The position numbers and the translations under genes were made by a program. From positions 496,001 through 560,000 of the forward strand of contig NZ_JAJGSX010000003.1 of the NCBI RefSeq assembly GCF_021245725.1: a stretch of 64,000 nt of DNA, read 5' to 3'. Source of the stretch: Pseudonocardia sp. TRM90224 (GTDB lineage Bacteria; Actinomycetota; Actinomycetes; Mycobacteriales; Pseudonocardiaceae). Positions 22,674-30,208 of the stretch are shown here, piece after piece. Every line of letters begins with the position of its first letter. Within the stretch, counting starts at the first letter, position 1. A model generated the notes under the pieces. It did not search any database and was not told where the DNA came from. It was given only the letters and a program-made list of their open reading frames with translations.

Positions 22674-24067
22674 TGGAGCAGATGAGCCTGCTCGACGCGT
22701 CGTTCCTGTACATGGAGAACGACACCACCCCGATGCACATCGGCGGGGTCGCGGTCTTCGAAGGCCCGCCGGCGACGCACGACGAGCTGGTCGAGCGGTT
22801 CCTCGCGAAGATCCCGCTGGTGCCGCGCTACCGCCAGCGCGTCCGGTTCCTGCCGTTCGACCTCGGCCGGCCGGCTTGGGTCGACGACCCGTACTTCTCG
22901 ATCGAGTACCACGTGCGCCGCACGGCCGTGCCCGCGCCCGGCGGCCGCGCCGAGCTCGACAACCTGGTCGGCAGGGTCATGTCGCAGCACCTCGACCGGG
23001 CGCGGCCGCTTTGGGAGATGTGGATCGTCGAGGGGCTGGAGGACGGGCAGTGGGCCGTCGTCTCCAAGGTCCACCACTGCATGGTCGACGGCGTCTCGGC
23101 GACCGACCTCATGTCGGTGCTGTTCGACCTGGAGCAGCACCCGGCGCCGCTACCCGTGCAGCCCGAGTGGAAGCCGCGCCCGGAGCCGTCCCTGTTGGAG
23201 GTGGTCGGCGGCACGGTCACGGGGATCCTCAGCCCGGTCGACCGGGTCTGGCGGCTGGTCACGGCCCTGCGCACGCCGAGGCAGGCCGCGGGGAGCGGGC
23301 TGGAGGCGGCCCGCGCGATCGCGGGTCTCGCGCCGAAGCTCGTCCCGACCCCGAAGTCGTCGCTCAGCGGCTCGTACGGCCCGCACCGCCGCTGGACGTC
23401 GGCGCACACCTCGCTCGCCGACATCAAGACGATCCGCGCGGGCTGCGGCGGCACGATCAACGACGTCGTCCTCACGGCGATCACCCGGGGGTTCCGCGAC
23501 CTGCTGATCGCCCGCGGGGAGCAGGTCGACGGCCGCTCCATCCGCACGATGGTGCCGGTGTCGGTGCGCGCGGAGAGCGAGCGCGGCACGTTCAACAACA
23601 AGGTGTCCGCGGTGTTCGCCGATCTCCCGGTCGGGTTCGCCGACCCGCTCGCGCGGCTCGCGGAGATCCGCAAGTCCATGGACGGGATCAAGAAGTCGAA
23701 GGGCGCCGTCGCGGGCGCGCGGCTGACCGAGCTGAGCGGGTTCGCCCCGCCGATGCTGCTCGCCGCGGGCCAGCGGCTGGCCACGACCGTCCCGCAGAGC
23801 AGCTTCCACACCGTGACGACGAACGTGCCGGGCCCGCAGCGGCCGCTCTTCTTCGTCGGGCGCAAGCTGCTCGAATCGGCGCCGACGATCCCGCTCGCGG
23901 CGTCGCTGCGGATCGCGATCGGCATCTTCTCCTACGACGGTGGTGTCCACTTCGGCCTCACCGGCGACTACGACACCGTGCCCGACCTCGCCGTGCTCGC
24001 GCGCGGCATCGAGGCGGGTGTCACCGAGCTGCTCGAGATCGCGACCGCACCGGGAGGACGAGGATGA
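22673..24067 (+). CDS. Wax ester synthase/diacylglycerol acyltransferase (WS/DGAT, 464 aa)
   Basis: The active-site motif HHCMVDG (residues 134-140, HHxxxDG) is intact, the N-terminus reads EQMSLLDASFLYMEN, as is usual in the family, and the second half contains NDVVLTAITRGFRDLL and TTNVPGPQRPLFF. The enzyme transfers acyl groups from acyl-CoA to fatty alcohols or diacylglycerol to make wax esters or triacylglycerol. It is translationally coupled to the hydrolase upstream and overlaps the acyl-CoA ligase gene by 4 bp, which supplies the acyl-CoA. Confidence 0.95.
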   Translation: MEQMSLLDASFLYMENDTTPMHIGGVAVFEGPPATHDELVERFLAKIPLVPRYRQRVRFLPFDLGRPAWVDDPYFSIEYHVRRTAVPAPGGRAELDNLVGRVMSQHLDRARPLWEMWIVEGLEDGQWAVVSKVHHCMVDGVSATDLMSVLFDLEQHPAPLPVQPEWKPRPEPSLLEVVGGTVTGILSPVDRVWRLVTALRTPRQAAGSGLEAARAIAGLAPKLVPTPKSSLSGSYGPHRRWTSAHTSLADIKTIRAGCGGTINDVVLTAITRGFRDLLIARGEQVDGRSIRTMVPVSVRAESERGTFNNKVSAVFADLPVGFADPLARLAEIRKSMDGIKKSKGAVAGARLTELSGFAPPMLLAAGQRLATTVPQSSFHTVTTNVPGPQRPLFFVGRKLLESAPTIPLAASLRIAIGIFSYDGGVHFGLTGDYDTVPDLAVLARGIEAGVTELLEIATAPGGRG

Positions 24068-25815
24068 CCACGCACGACGTGACCCGATCCGAGACGATCA
24101 CCGAGACGGTCGCGGCGCTCTCCCGCACCGCGGCCGAGCAGTTCGCCGATCGCCCTGCGCAGCGGTTCCACCGCGACGGCGAGTGGCACGAGCTGACGTT
24201 CGCGCAGCTGCACACCATCGCCACCGAGATCGGGTGCGGGCTGATCGGCCTCGGCGTCGGGCCCGGCGAGCGGGTCGCGGTGCTCTCCGACACCCGCCCC
24301 GAGTGGTTCCAGGCGCAGCTGGGCATTGCCGCAGCAGGCGGGGTCGTGGTGCCGATCTACCCGTCCAGCAGCGTCGAGGAGTGCGAGTGGGTGCTCTCCG
24401 ACTCCGGCACCGTCGCGGTGGTCTGCGAGAACTCCGCCCAGCTCGCCAAGGTCGAGGCGGTGCGGGACCGGTTGCCCGAGCTGCGGCACGTGATCATGGT
24501 CGACGCGCTGGCCGAGCTGCGGTCGGCCGGCGGCGACACCGCCGAGCTGGAACGGCGCACCGCCGCCGTCCAGCCGGACGATCCGTCGCTGATCATCTAC
24601 ACCTCGGGGACGACGGGCCGGCCGAAGGGCTGCGTGCTGACCAACCGCAACATGACGGCCTGCTGCCGGCTGTGCGCCGAGATGGAGGTCGTCACCCCGG
24701 AGGACGTGGCCTACCTGTTCCTGCCGCTCGCGCACGTCTTCGCGCAGACGGTCGTGCTCGGCGCCGCGAGCTCCGGCGCGCTCGTCGCCTACAACAGCGG
24801 CGGCCCGACAGCGATCATGGCCGACCTGCAGGCCGTGCGCCCGACGTTCCTCCCGTCGGTCCCGCGGATCTTCGAGAAGGTCTTCGCCGCCATCGCCGGG
24901 ATGGTGCCGGCCGAGATGCGCGAGCAGGCCGTGCACGCGGGGCTCGCGGTGCGTGAGCTGCGGGCTGCGGGCCGGGAGGTCCCGCCGCCGCTGGAGGCCG
25001 GTTTCGAGAAGGCCGACGAGCAGCTGTTCTCGAAGGTCCGCGCGGCGTTCGGCGGCAGCCTGCGGCAGGCGATCACGGGCGCGGCCCCGATCGCGCCGGA
25101 GATCCTGCAGTTCTTCCACGCGGCGGGCGTTCCGGTGCACGAGGGCTACGGGCTCTCCGAATCGGCCGGCGTCGGCACGTTGAACACCGCCGACGCGCTG
25201 AGCATCGGCTCGGTCGGGTGCGCCGTCCCCGGCTGCGAGATCCGGATCGCGGACGACGGCGAGATCCTCATGCGCGGCCCGCACATCTTCGCGGGCTACT
25301 GGAAGAATCCCGAGGCGACCGCGGACATCCTCTCCGACGGGTGGCTGCTCACCGGCGACCTCGGCAGCCTCGACGAGGACGGCTTCCTCTCGATCACCGG
25401 CCGCAAGAAGGACATCATCATCACGGCAGGCGGGAAGAACCTCACGCCGAACAACCTGGAGAACGACCTGCGCCAGTCGCGGTGGATCTCGCAGGCGCTG
25501 ATGCACGGCGACCGCAGGCCCTACCCGGTCGCGCTGATCACGCTCGACGCCGAGATGGTCGTGCCGTGGGCCGCGGAGCGCGGGCTGCCGGGCGAGGTGG
25601 CCGCGCTCGCCGTCGACCCGCAGGTGCGCGGGCTCGTCCAGGACGTCCTCGACCAGGTCAACAGCCGGTACGCGAAGGTCTCGCAGATCAAGAAGTTCAC
25701 GATCCTCGACCACGACTTCTCGATCGAGACCGGCGAGCTCACCCCGTCGCTGAAGGTGAAGCGGCGGGCGGTGGAGGAGCGCTACCGCGGGCTGCTGGAC
25801 GACCTCTACGGCTGA
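24064..25815 (+). CDS. Long-chain fatty-acid-CoA ligase, FadD15-like (583 aa)
   Basis: An ANL-superfamily enzyme: the P-loop IIYTSGTTGRPKG, the motif GYGLSESAG, the hinge/ATP region DGWLLTGDLG and TGRKKDIIITAGGKNLTP, and the C-terminal region ending in SLKVKRRAVEERY are all present. It activates fatty acids to acyl-CoA. The ATG overlaps the stop of the WS/DGAT gene (ATGA). With the hydrolase it could recycle released fatty acids into storage lipid. Confidence 0.93.
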   Translation: MTTHDVTRSETITETVAALSRTAAEQFADRPAQRFHRDGEWHELTFAQLHTIATEIGCGLIGLGVGPGERVAVLSDTRPEWFQAQLGIAAAGGVVVPIYPSSSVEECEWVLSDSGTVAVVCENSAQLAKVEAVRDRLPELRHVIMVDALAELRSAGGDTAELERRTAAVQPDDPSLIIYTSGTTGRPKGCVLTNRNMTACCRLCAEMEVVTPEDVAYLFLPLAHVFAQTVVLGAASSGALVAYNSGGPTAIMADLQAVRPTFLPSVPRIFEKVFAAIAGMVPAEMREQAVHAGLAVRELRAAGREVPPPLEAGFEKADEQLFSKVRAAFGGSLRQAITGAAPIAPEILQFFHAAGVPVHEGYGLSESAGVGTLNTADALSIGSVGCAVPGCEIRIADDGEILMRGPHIFAGYWKNPEATADILSDGWLLTGDLGSLDEDGFLSITGRKKDIIITAGGKNLTPNNLENDLRQSRWISQALMHGDRRPYPVALITLDAEMVVPWAAERGLPGEVAALAVDPQVRGLVQDVLDQVNSRYAKVSQIKKFTILDHDFSIETGELTPSLKVKRRAVEERYRGLLDDLYG

Positions 25816-25857
25816 GCACGGACCACCGCCGCGCCTGGATGCGTGCGTCTGCACGCG

Positions 25858-25914
25858 AGGGCAGCAAAGCCACTTTCCGGCCCTCACAGGGCAGGAAAGT
25901 GGCTTTCCGGCCCT
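25858..25914. terminator. Family C 57-bp dyad repeat (C2)
   Basis: Two hairpin units in inverted order, each of the form GGCNNGAAAGCCACTTTCC. It lies 43 bp after the acyl-CoA ligase stop and is followed by C3 before the convergent Rho-N protein gene. The preceding TGCGTCTGCACGCGAGGGC recalls the flank of C1. Transcription termination for both directions is the likely effect. Confidence 0.65.
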
Positions 25915-25954
25915 GCCCGGCGCGCCCAGGGGTGCACCCAGGGTGGTCCCGGCG

Positions 25955-26013
25955 GTGCCAGGAAAGTGGCTTTCCTGGCACCACAGGACAGGAAAGTGGC
26001 TTTCCTGGCACCT
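25955..26013. terminator. Two further family C hairpin units (C3)
   Basis: GTGCCAGGAAAG-TGG-CTTTCCTGGCAC (25955-25981) is a perfect hairpin with 3-nt loop. A second unit follows at about 25985-26013 (ACAGGAAAG-TGG-CTTTCCTGG). Here the two units are in direct rather than inverted order, unlike the full 57-bp elements. It lies 20 bp before the stop of the minus-strand gene at 26033. Confidence 0.65.
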
Positions 26014-26032
26014 GCCGTCCGCCGTCGCCCCG

Positions 26033-26290
26033 CTAGTGGTTGCGGAGCGCGCTGACGAGCTCCTTGCGGTTCATGCTCGACCGGCCCTTGATGCCGACCT
26101 TCTTGGCCCGCTCGTAGAGCTGCTCCTTGCTCATGTCGTCGTAGCTGCCGGACTTGCCGCCCTTCTTGCTGACGGTCTTGCGGCCCTGGTTCGCGCTGGC
26201 GTTGGCGACGCGCGCCGCCTTCTCCTTCGACGCGCCCGACTTGCGGACTTCGCGGTAGGTCTTCTCGTCCTTGATGCTGGAGTTGGGCAT
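26033..26290 (-). CDS. Small basic protein with Rho-N/SAP-like domain (85 aa)
   Basis: The N-terminal half is Lys/Arg-rich (EVRKSGASKEKAARVANASANQGRKTV) and the C-terminal half, from YDDMSKEQLYERAKKVGIKGRSSMNRKELVSALR, is a Rho-N-like helix-extended-loop-helix, as in the DUF7218 family of actinobacteria. Nucleic-acid binding is likely. It is a single gene flanked by terminator-like repeats on its 3' side. Confidence 0.82.
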   Translation of the reverse strand: MPNSSIKDEKTYREVRKSGASKEKAARVANASANQGRKTVSKKGGKSGSYDDMSKEQLYERAKKVGIKGRSSMNRKELVSALRNH

Positions 26291-26332
26291 GCCGGCGGGT
26301 ACCCCGCGGCCGTTCGGCGCAATCAGCGCACG

Positions 26333-27859
26333 TCAGCGGGCCCGGCGCAGCACCACCGGTACCACCACGGCCGACACGATCGCGACGGCGGCGCCCACCC
26401 ACGCGCTGAGCTGCAGGCCGCTCGCGAACGCGGAGGTGGCTTCGGCCATCAGGCGCCCGGCGACGTCGGCCGGCAGCGTGCCGGCCACCGTCACCGCGCC
26501 GGCGAGCGAGTCGGCGGCCGCTGCGGCATCCGCGGCCGGGAGCGACCCCGGCACGGCTCCGTCCATGGCCGCCCGGTAGACCGCGACGCCGACGCTGCCG
26601 AGCAGCGCGATGCCGAGCGCGTTGCCCAGCTCGCCCGCCGTCTCCGAGATCGCCGACGCCGCTCCCGCGCGTTCCGCCGGGGCCGCGCCGATGATCAGGT
26701 CGACGCTGAGCGTCGACGCAGGCGCGACACCGAGCCCCATCACCACCGTGCCGACGATCAGCAGCGCCAGGCTCGACGAGGCCTGCGTGATCACGATCAG
26801 GCCGGCGGCCGCGATGGCGAGACCGACCCCGACGATCACCCGTGCCGGGATCTTGCGCACCAGCGCCGTCGAGAGCATCGACGCGGCGATGATCGCCACG
26901 GCCTGCGGGAGCAGCCACAACCCTGCCTCCAGCGGGCTGAGCCCGATCACCAGCTGCAGGTGCTGTGCGATGAGGAAGAAGATCCCTGCCATCACCGTGC
27001 CGATCAGGATGTTGACGCCCACGGACGCGCTGAAGGCGGGGTTGCCGAAGAGGCGCAGGTCGATGAGCGGGTGCACGAGCCTGCGCTGGCGCGAGACGAA
27101 GAACCCGCCGACGACGAGGCCGACCACGACGGCGACGGCGGCTGCCGCCGTGAGCCCGTGCGCGGCGACGTCCTTGACCCCGTACACGATCGCGAGCACG
27201 GCGACGAGCGAGAGCGCGGCGCTGAGCAGGTCGAAGCGGCCGGCGCCGGGGTCGCGGACCTCGGGCAGCAGCAGCGGGCCGACGATCAGCAGCACCACCA
27301 TCACCGGCAGGTTCAGCAGGAAGACCGATCCCCACCAGAAGTACTGCAGCAGCAGGCCCGCGACCACCGGCCCGATCACCACGCCGACCGAGAAGCTGGT
27401 GACCCAGAGCCCGATCGCGACCGTGCGCTGGCCGGGGTCGGTGAACAGGTTTCGCAGCAGTGCGAGCGTCGACGGCATGAGCGTCGCGCCCGCGATGCCG
27501 AGCAGCGCCCTGGCCGCGATCAGCAGCTCAGGGGTCGGGGCGAACGCCGCGAGGACGCTGGCCAGCCCGAACGCCGTGGCGCCGATCAGCAGCAGCCGTC
27601 GGCGGCCGATCCGGTCGCCGAGCGTGCCCATTGTGATCAGCGAGCCGGCGATGAGGAACCCGTAGATGTCGGTGATCCACAGCAGCTGGGTGTTGCTCGG
27701 CTGCAGGTCGGCGCTCAGCGCGGGCGTTGCCAGGATCAGCACGACCAGGTCCATCGAGATGATCAGCGTCGGCAGCACGAGCGCTGCGAGGCCGAGCCAT
27801 TCGCGCTTGCCGGCCTTCGTGGTTGGGATGTCGTTCTCTGGCACGACGTTCTCGGCCAT
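26333..27859 (-). CDS. MFS transporter, DHA2 (EmrB/QacA, 14-TM) family (508 aa)
   Basis: About fourteen hydrophobic helices, with LWITDIYGFLIAGSLITMGTLGDRIGRRRLLLIGA (motif A between TM2 and TM3) and SFSVGVVIGPVVAGLLL (motif C of antiporters). The family exports drugs and other amphiphiles using the proton gradient. The ATG at 27859 is preceded by GGAGGCGGAG. It is divergent from a TetR regulator with an inverted repeat between, a classical exporter/repressor pair. Confidence 0.93.
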   Translation of the reverse strand: MAENVVPENDIPTTKAGKREWLGLAALVLPTLIISMDLVVLILATPALSADLQPSNTQLLWITDIYGFLIAGSLITMGTLGDRIGRRRLLLIGATAFGLASVLAAFAPTPELLIAARALLGIAGATLMPSTLALLRNLFTDPGQRTVAIGLWVTSFSVGVVIGPVVAGLLLQYFWWGSVFLLNLPVMVVLLIVGPLLLPEVRDPGAGRFDLLSAALSLVAVLAIVYGVKDVAAHGLTAAAAVAVVVGLVVGGFFVSRQRRLVHPLIDLRLFGNPAFSASVGVNILIGTVMAGIFFLIAQHLQLVIGLSPLEAGLWLLPQAVAIIAASMLSTALVRKIPARVIVGVGLAIAAAGLIVITQASSSLALLIVGTVVMGLGVAPASTLSVDLIIGAAPAERAGAASAISETAGELGNALGIALLGSVGVAVYRAAMDGAVPGSLPAADAAAAADSLAGAVTVAGTLPADVAGRLMAEATSAFASGLQLSAWVGAAVAIVSAVVVPVVLRRAR

Positions 27860-27877
27860 CTCCGCCTCCTCCGATTG

Positions 27878-27912
27878 CGTTCCGATCCGGAACGTAACAT
27901 TGGCGGTAGAGT
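27878..27912. promoter_or_regulatory. Operator dyad and -10 of the DHA2/TetR pair
   Basis: CGTTCCGATCCGGAACG (27878-27894) has 6-bp arms CGTTCC/GGAACG. TAGAGT (27907-27912) lies 7 nt before the TetR ATG and is a likely -10 of a leaderless transcript. Confidence 0.65.
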
Positions 27913-27919
27913 TGCGTCC

Positions 27920-28543
27920 ATGCCTGGTCGTCCCCGTGACCCGCACATCGCGGCAGCTGTGATCGAGGCCACGCTCGCGGCGCTCGACGAGGGCGGGTAC
28001 ACGCGGTTGACCGTCGAGGATGTCGCCCGCAGGGCGGGTGCGACCAAGCCGGCGATCTACCGCCGGTGGCCGACCCGCCAGCACCTCGTGCTGGCCGCGC
28101 TCTCGGCGCGGATCAGCGCGATCGGGGTGCCCGACACCGGTTGCACGATGTGCGACCTCGGCGAGGGCATCGACATCTTCGTGACGGCGTTCCAGCGCAT
28201 CCGCCCCGACGTGCTCGGGCCGCTCTTCGCCGACTGCGCGGCCGAGCGGTCGCTGCGCGAGGAGTTCATGACGTCGCTCTTCGAGCCGCCGCGCACGGCC
28301 GTCGCGCAGATGCTCGACCGCGCCGTCGCCAAGGGCGACCTGCGCCCCGACGTCGACACCACGCTGGTCCTGGACATGATCGGCGCGCTCGTGCACTACC
28401 GGGCGCTGTTCGGACTCGCCACCACCGGCGGGGTCGACGTCGGGCAGGCGGTCGACGCGCTGCTGCGCGGGATCGCCGCGGACTACCCGGCGCTACTGGC
28501 GCACAGTCGAGCGATAGCCGCACACGACCACGAGCACGTGTAA
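27920..28543 (+). CDS. TetR-family transcriptional regulator (207 aa)
   Basis: The helix-turn-helix reads TVEDVARRAGATKPAIYRRWPTRQHLVLAAL with the C-terminal TetR_C-type domain (DVLGPLFADCAAERSLREEF). It very probably represses the divergent DHA2 exporter. It has no Shine-Dalgarno and a -10 hexamer 7 nt upstream. It ends one base before a family B terminator-like repeat. Confidence 0.88.
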   Translation: MPGRPRDPHIAAAVIEATLAALDEGGYTRLTVEDVARRAGATKPAIYRRWPTRQHLVLAALSARISAIGVPDTGCTMCDLGEGIDIFVTAFQRIRPDVLGPLFADCAAERSLREEFMTSLFEPPRTAVAQMLDRAVAKGDLRPDVDTTLVLDMIGALVHYRALFGLATTGGVDVGQAVDALLRGIAADYPALLAHSRAIAAHDHEHV

Positions 28544-28544
28544 C

Positions 28545-28607
28545 CATCGACAACGACGTTCTGGCTGTTTGTTAGCGCTAACAACAGCCGAAACGTCGTT
28601 GTCAACG
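28545..28607. terminator. Family B 63-bp dyad repeat, bidirectional terminator-like (B3)
   Basis: The third B copy, again exactly 63 bp and again between convergent stops (28543 and 28610). Its centre GTTAGCGCTAAC is a perfect 12-bp palindrome, and the outer arms (CATCGACAACGACGTT / AACGTCGTTGTCAACG) have one change each relative to B1. Confidence 0.78.
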
Positions 28608-28609
28608 GG

Positions 28610-29278
28610 CTACTTGGTGAGGCGGACGTCGAGCGTGATGCCGTCCCGCGTCACCGTGCAGCCGCCGAAGGCGCTCCGCGCGGCGAGCTGCTCGAAGCCC
28701 GCCCGCGAGTACGCCCGGCGGCGGAGCCACCTGAGCGGGATCGTGGTCAGCAGTGAGGTGAGCCTGCTGCCGCCCATCGCCTCGACCTCGGCGCTGAGCT
28801 GCTCGTCCGTCGCGTCGCGGTCGAGGTCCTGGATCACGGCGACGCCGCCGGGGTGCAGCACCCGGTGCATCTCGTCGAGCGCCTCGACGGGCTGCGCGAA
28901 GTTCTTGAACGCCGCCTGGCAGACGACGAGGTCGAACGAGCCGTCCCGGAACGGCATCCGGCCGGCGTCGCCGTGCCGGAAGTCGACCTCGACGCCGGCC
29001 GACCGCGCGGTCTCGCCCGCGATCTGCACCATCGTGCGGCTGATGTCGAGCCCGGTCACCGCGAAGCCGAGCTTCGCGATCTCGACGGCCTGGTAGCCGG
29101 GCCCCGGCGCGATCTCCAGCACCGTCGCGCCCTCGGCCAGGCCCGCGGTGAGGCTCGCCGCGGCGGTGCGGTAGCTCGCCATCTGGGGCGCGGAGCCGCG
29201 CATCTTCGCGTACCAGCGTGCCGAGGCGCCTTCTATCTCGGGCACGAGCTTGCGTCGCTTCGGTCGGACGTCCTGCAT
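28610..29278 (-). CDS. Class I SAM-dependent methyltransferase (222 aa)
   Basis: Motif I is VLEIAPGPGYQAVEIAKLG (about residues 53-71), followed by GLDISRTMVQIA, DAGRMPFRDGSFDLVVCQAAFKN and LHPGGVAVIQDLDR, the usual order of UbiE/Methyltransf_11 enzymes. The acceptor is unknown. GAGGAA precedes the ATG. The 174 bp between it and the PadR gene upstream contain no obvious further gene. Confidence 0.87.
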   Translation of the reverse strand: MQDVRPKRRKLVPEIEGASARWYAKMRGSAPQMASYRTAAASLTAGLAEGATVLEIAPGPGYQAVEIAKLGFAVTGLDISRTMVQIAGETARSAGVEVDFRHGDAGRMPFRDGSFDLVVCQAAFKNFAQPVEALDEMHRVLHPGGVAVIQDLDRDATDEQLSAEVEAMGGSRLTSLLTTIPLRWLRRRAYSRAGFEQLAARSAFGGCTVTRDGITLDVRLTK

Positions 29279-29452
29279 GGTTGTTGTTCCTCCACAGTCG
29301 GTTCTGGATCGGTTGTTGTCCGAACCGCCCCGTGGGAACGTCCCCTAGCCTGTGGATGCCACCTCGTGGCCGGGATCCGTTCCGCGGGTTCGGTTCGAGG
29401 TCGAAGGCCGTCCCGGCGGCGGTGTTGCCGCACCTTCGCCGGGTTCGGTCGT

Positions 29453-30052
29453 TCACTTCGTCGCCTCGGTGTGCCACTCCTTCCACTCGGCCAGGCCTTC
29501 GAAGGTCCCAGACGTGAGCTCGCCGAGGAGCGCCCGCACCCAGCCCGCCTCCGCCTCGCGCATCGCGAGCTCGTACTCGCTCTCGACGAGGAAGAGCCGC
29601 GTGACCTCGGCGCGGAACCCCTCGATCGCCGCGCGCTGCGCGGTGATCTCGGCATCGAGCCTGCCGAGCCGCTCGCGCAGCAGCGCGACGACGTCGTCCG
29701 GTGGGAGCGCGGCGGCGATCGAGAGCCCCGCGACGAACGGCGACCGCTCGTGCTGGGGCATGGCGAGCAGCTCGCGCACCCAGTCGTCCAGCTCGTCCCG
29801 GCCGGCTTCGGTGATCCGGTAGACGGTGCGCTCTGGGCGCCCACCCACGCGCTCGCTGCCGATGGGCTCGATGAGGCCGTGCTTCTCCAGGTTGCCGACG
29901 ACGGTGTAGAGCGAGCCCCACTTGATCCGCATGTCGTGGTCCTTGCCGCGGCTGCGCAGCACCGACGCCATCTCGTAGGGGTGCATCGGCTGCGAGTGGA
30001 CGGCGGACAGGATGGCGAGCGCCATCAGGTTCCCGACCTTGCGCCGCGCCAT
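29453..30052 (-). CDS. PadR-family transcriptional regulator (199 aa)
   Basis: The N-terminal winged helix is LMALAILSAVHSQPMHPYEMASVLRSRG, followed by WGSLYTVVGNLEKHGLIEP and RTVYRITEAGRDEL. The C-terminal part is a long helical dimer domain of the Vir_act_alpha_C type. GGGAGGT precedes the ATG at 30052. A perfect dyad lies 12 bp upstream, and the divergent gene is the flavin monooxygenase, the likely target. Confidence 0.88.
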   Translation of the reverse strand: MARRKVGNLMALAILSAVHSQPMHPYEMASVLRSRGKDHDMRIKWGSLYTVVGNLEKHGLIEPIGSERVGGRPERTVYRITEAGRDELDDWVRELLAMPQHERSPFVAGLSIAAALPPDDVVALLRERLGRLDAEITAQRAAIEGFRAEVTRLFLVESEYELAMREAEAGWVRALLGELTSGTFEGLAEWKEWHTEATK

Positions 30053-30063
30053 GCGACCTCCCT

Positions 30064-30079
30064 TACTCGTGCACGAGTA
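30064..30079. promoter_or_regulatory. PadR operator, perfect 16-bp dyad
   Basis: TACTCGTGCACGAGTA is a perfect palindrome, 12 bp upstream of the PadR start codon and 130 bp upstream of the divergent monooxygenase. Confidence 0.65.
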
Positions 30080-30208
30080 TACGTCGGCGAGCAATCTCTT
30101 GGACAGGTGCAAGAAGGCGCGTGCCCTCCTCATCCGGCCGCATGGGTGGCAGTGTCGGTGGTCGGGAGCCCTCGATGCGGAGGGCGCAGGACCACAGGGG
30201 AGCCGCTC

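Noticed and set aside
29279..29452. A small gene or ncRNA in the 174-bp gap between the methyltransferase and PadR genes
   Set aside because: No start with ribosome binding site, no conserved frame and no convincing hairpin with promoter was seen.
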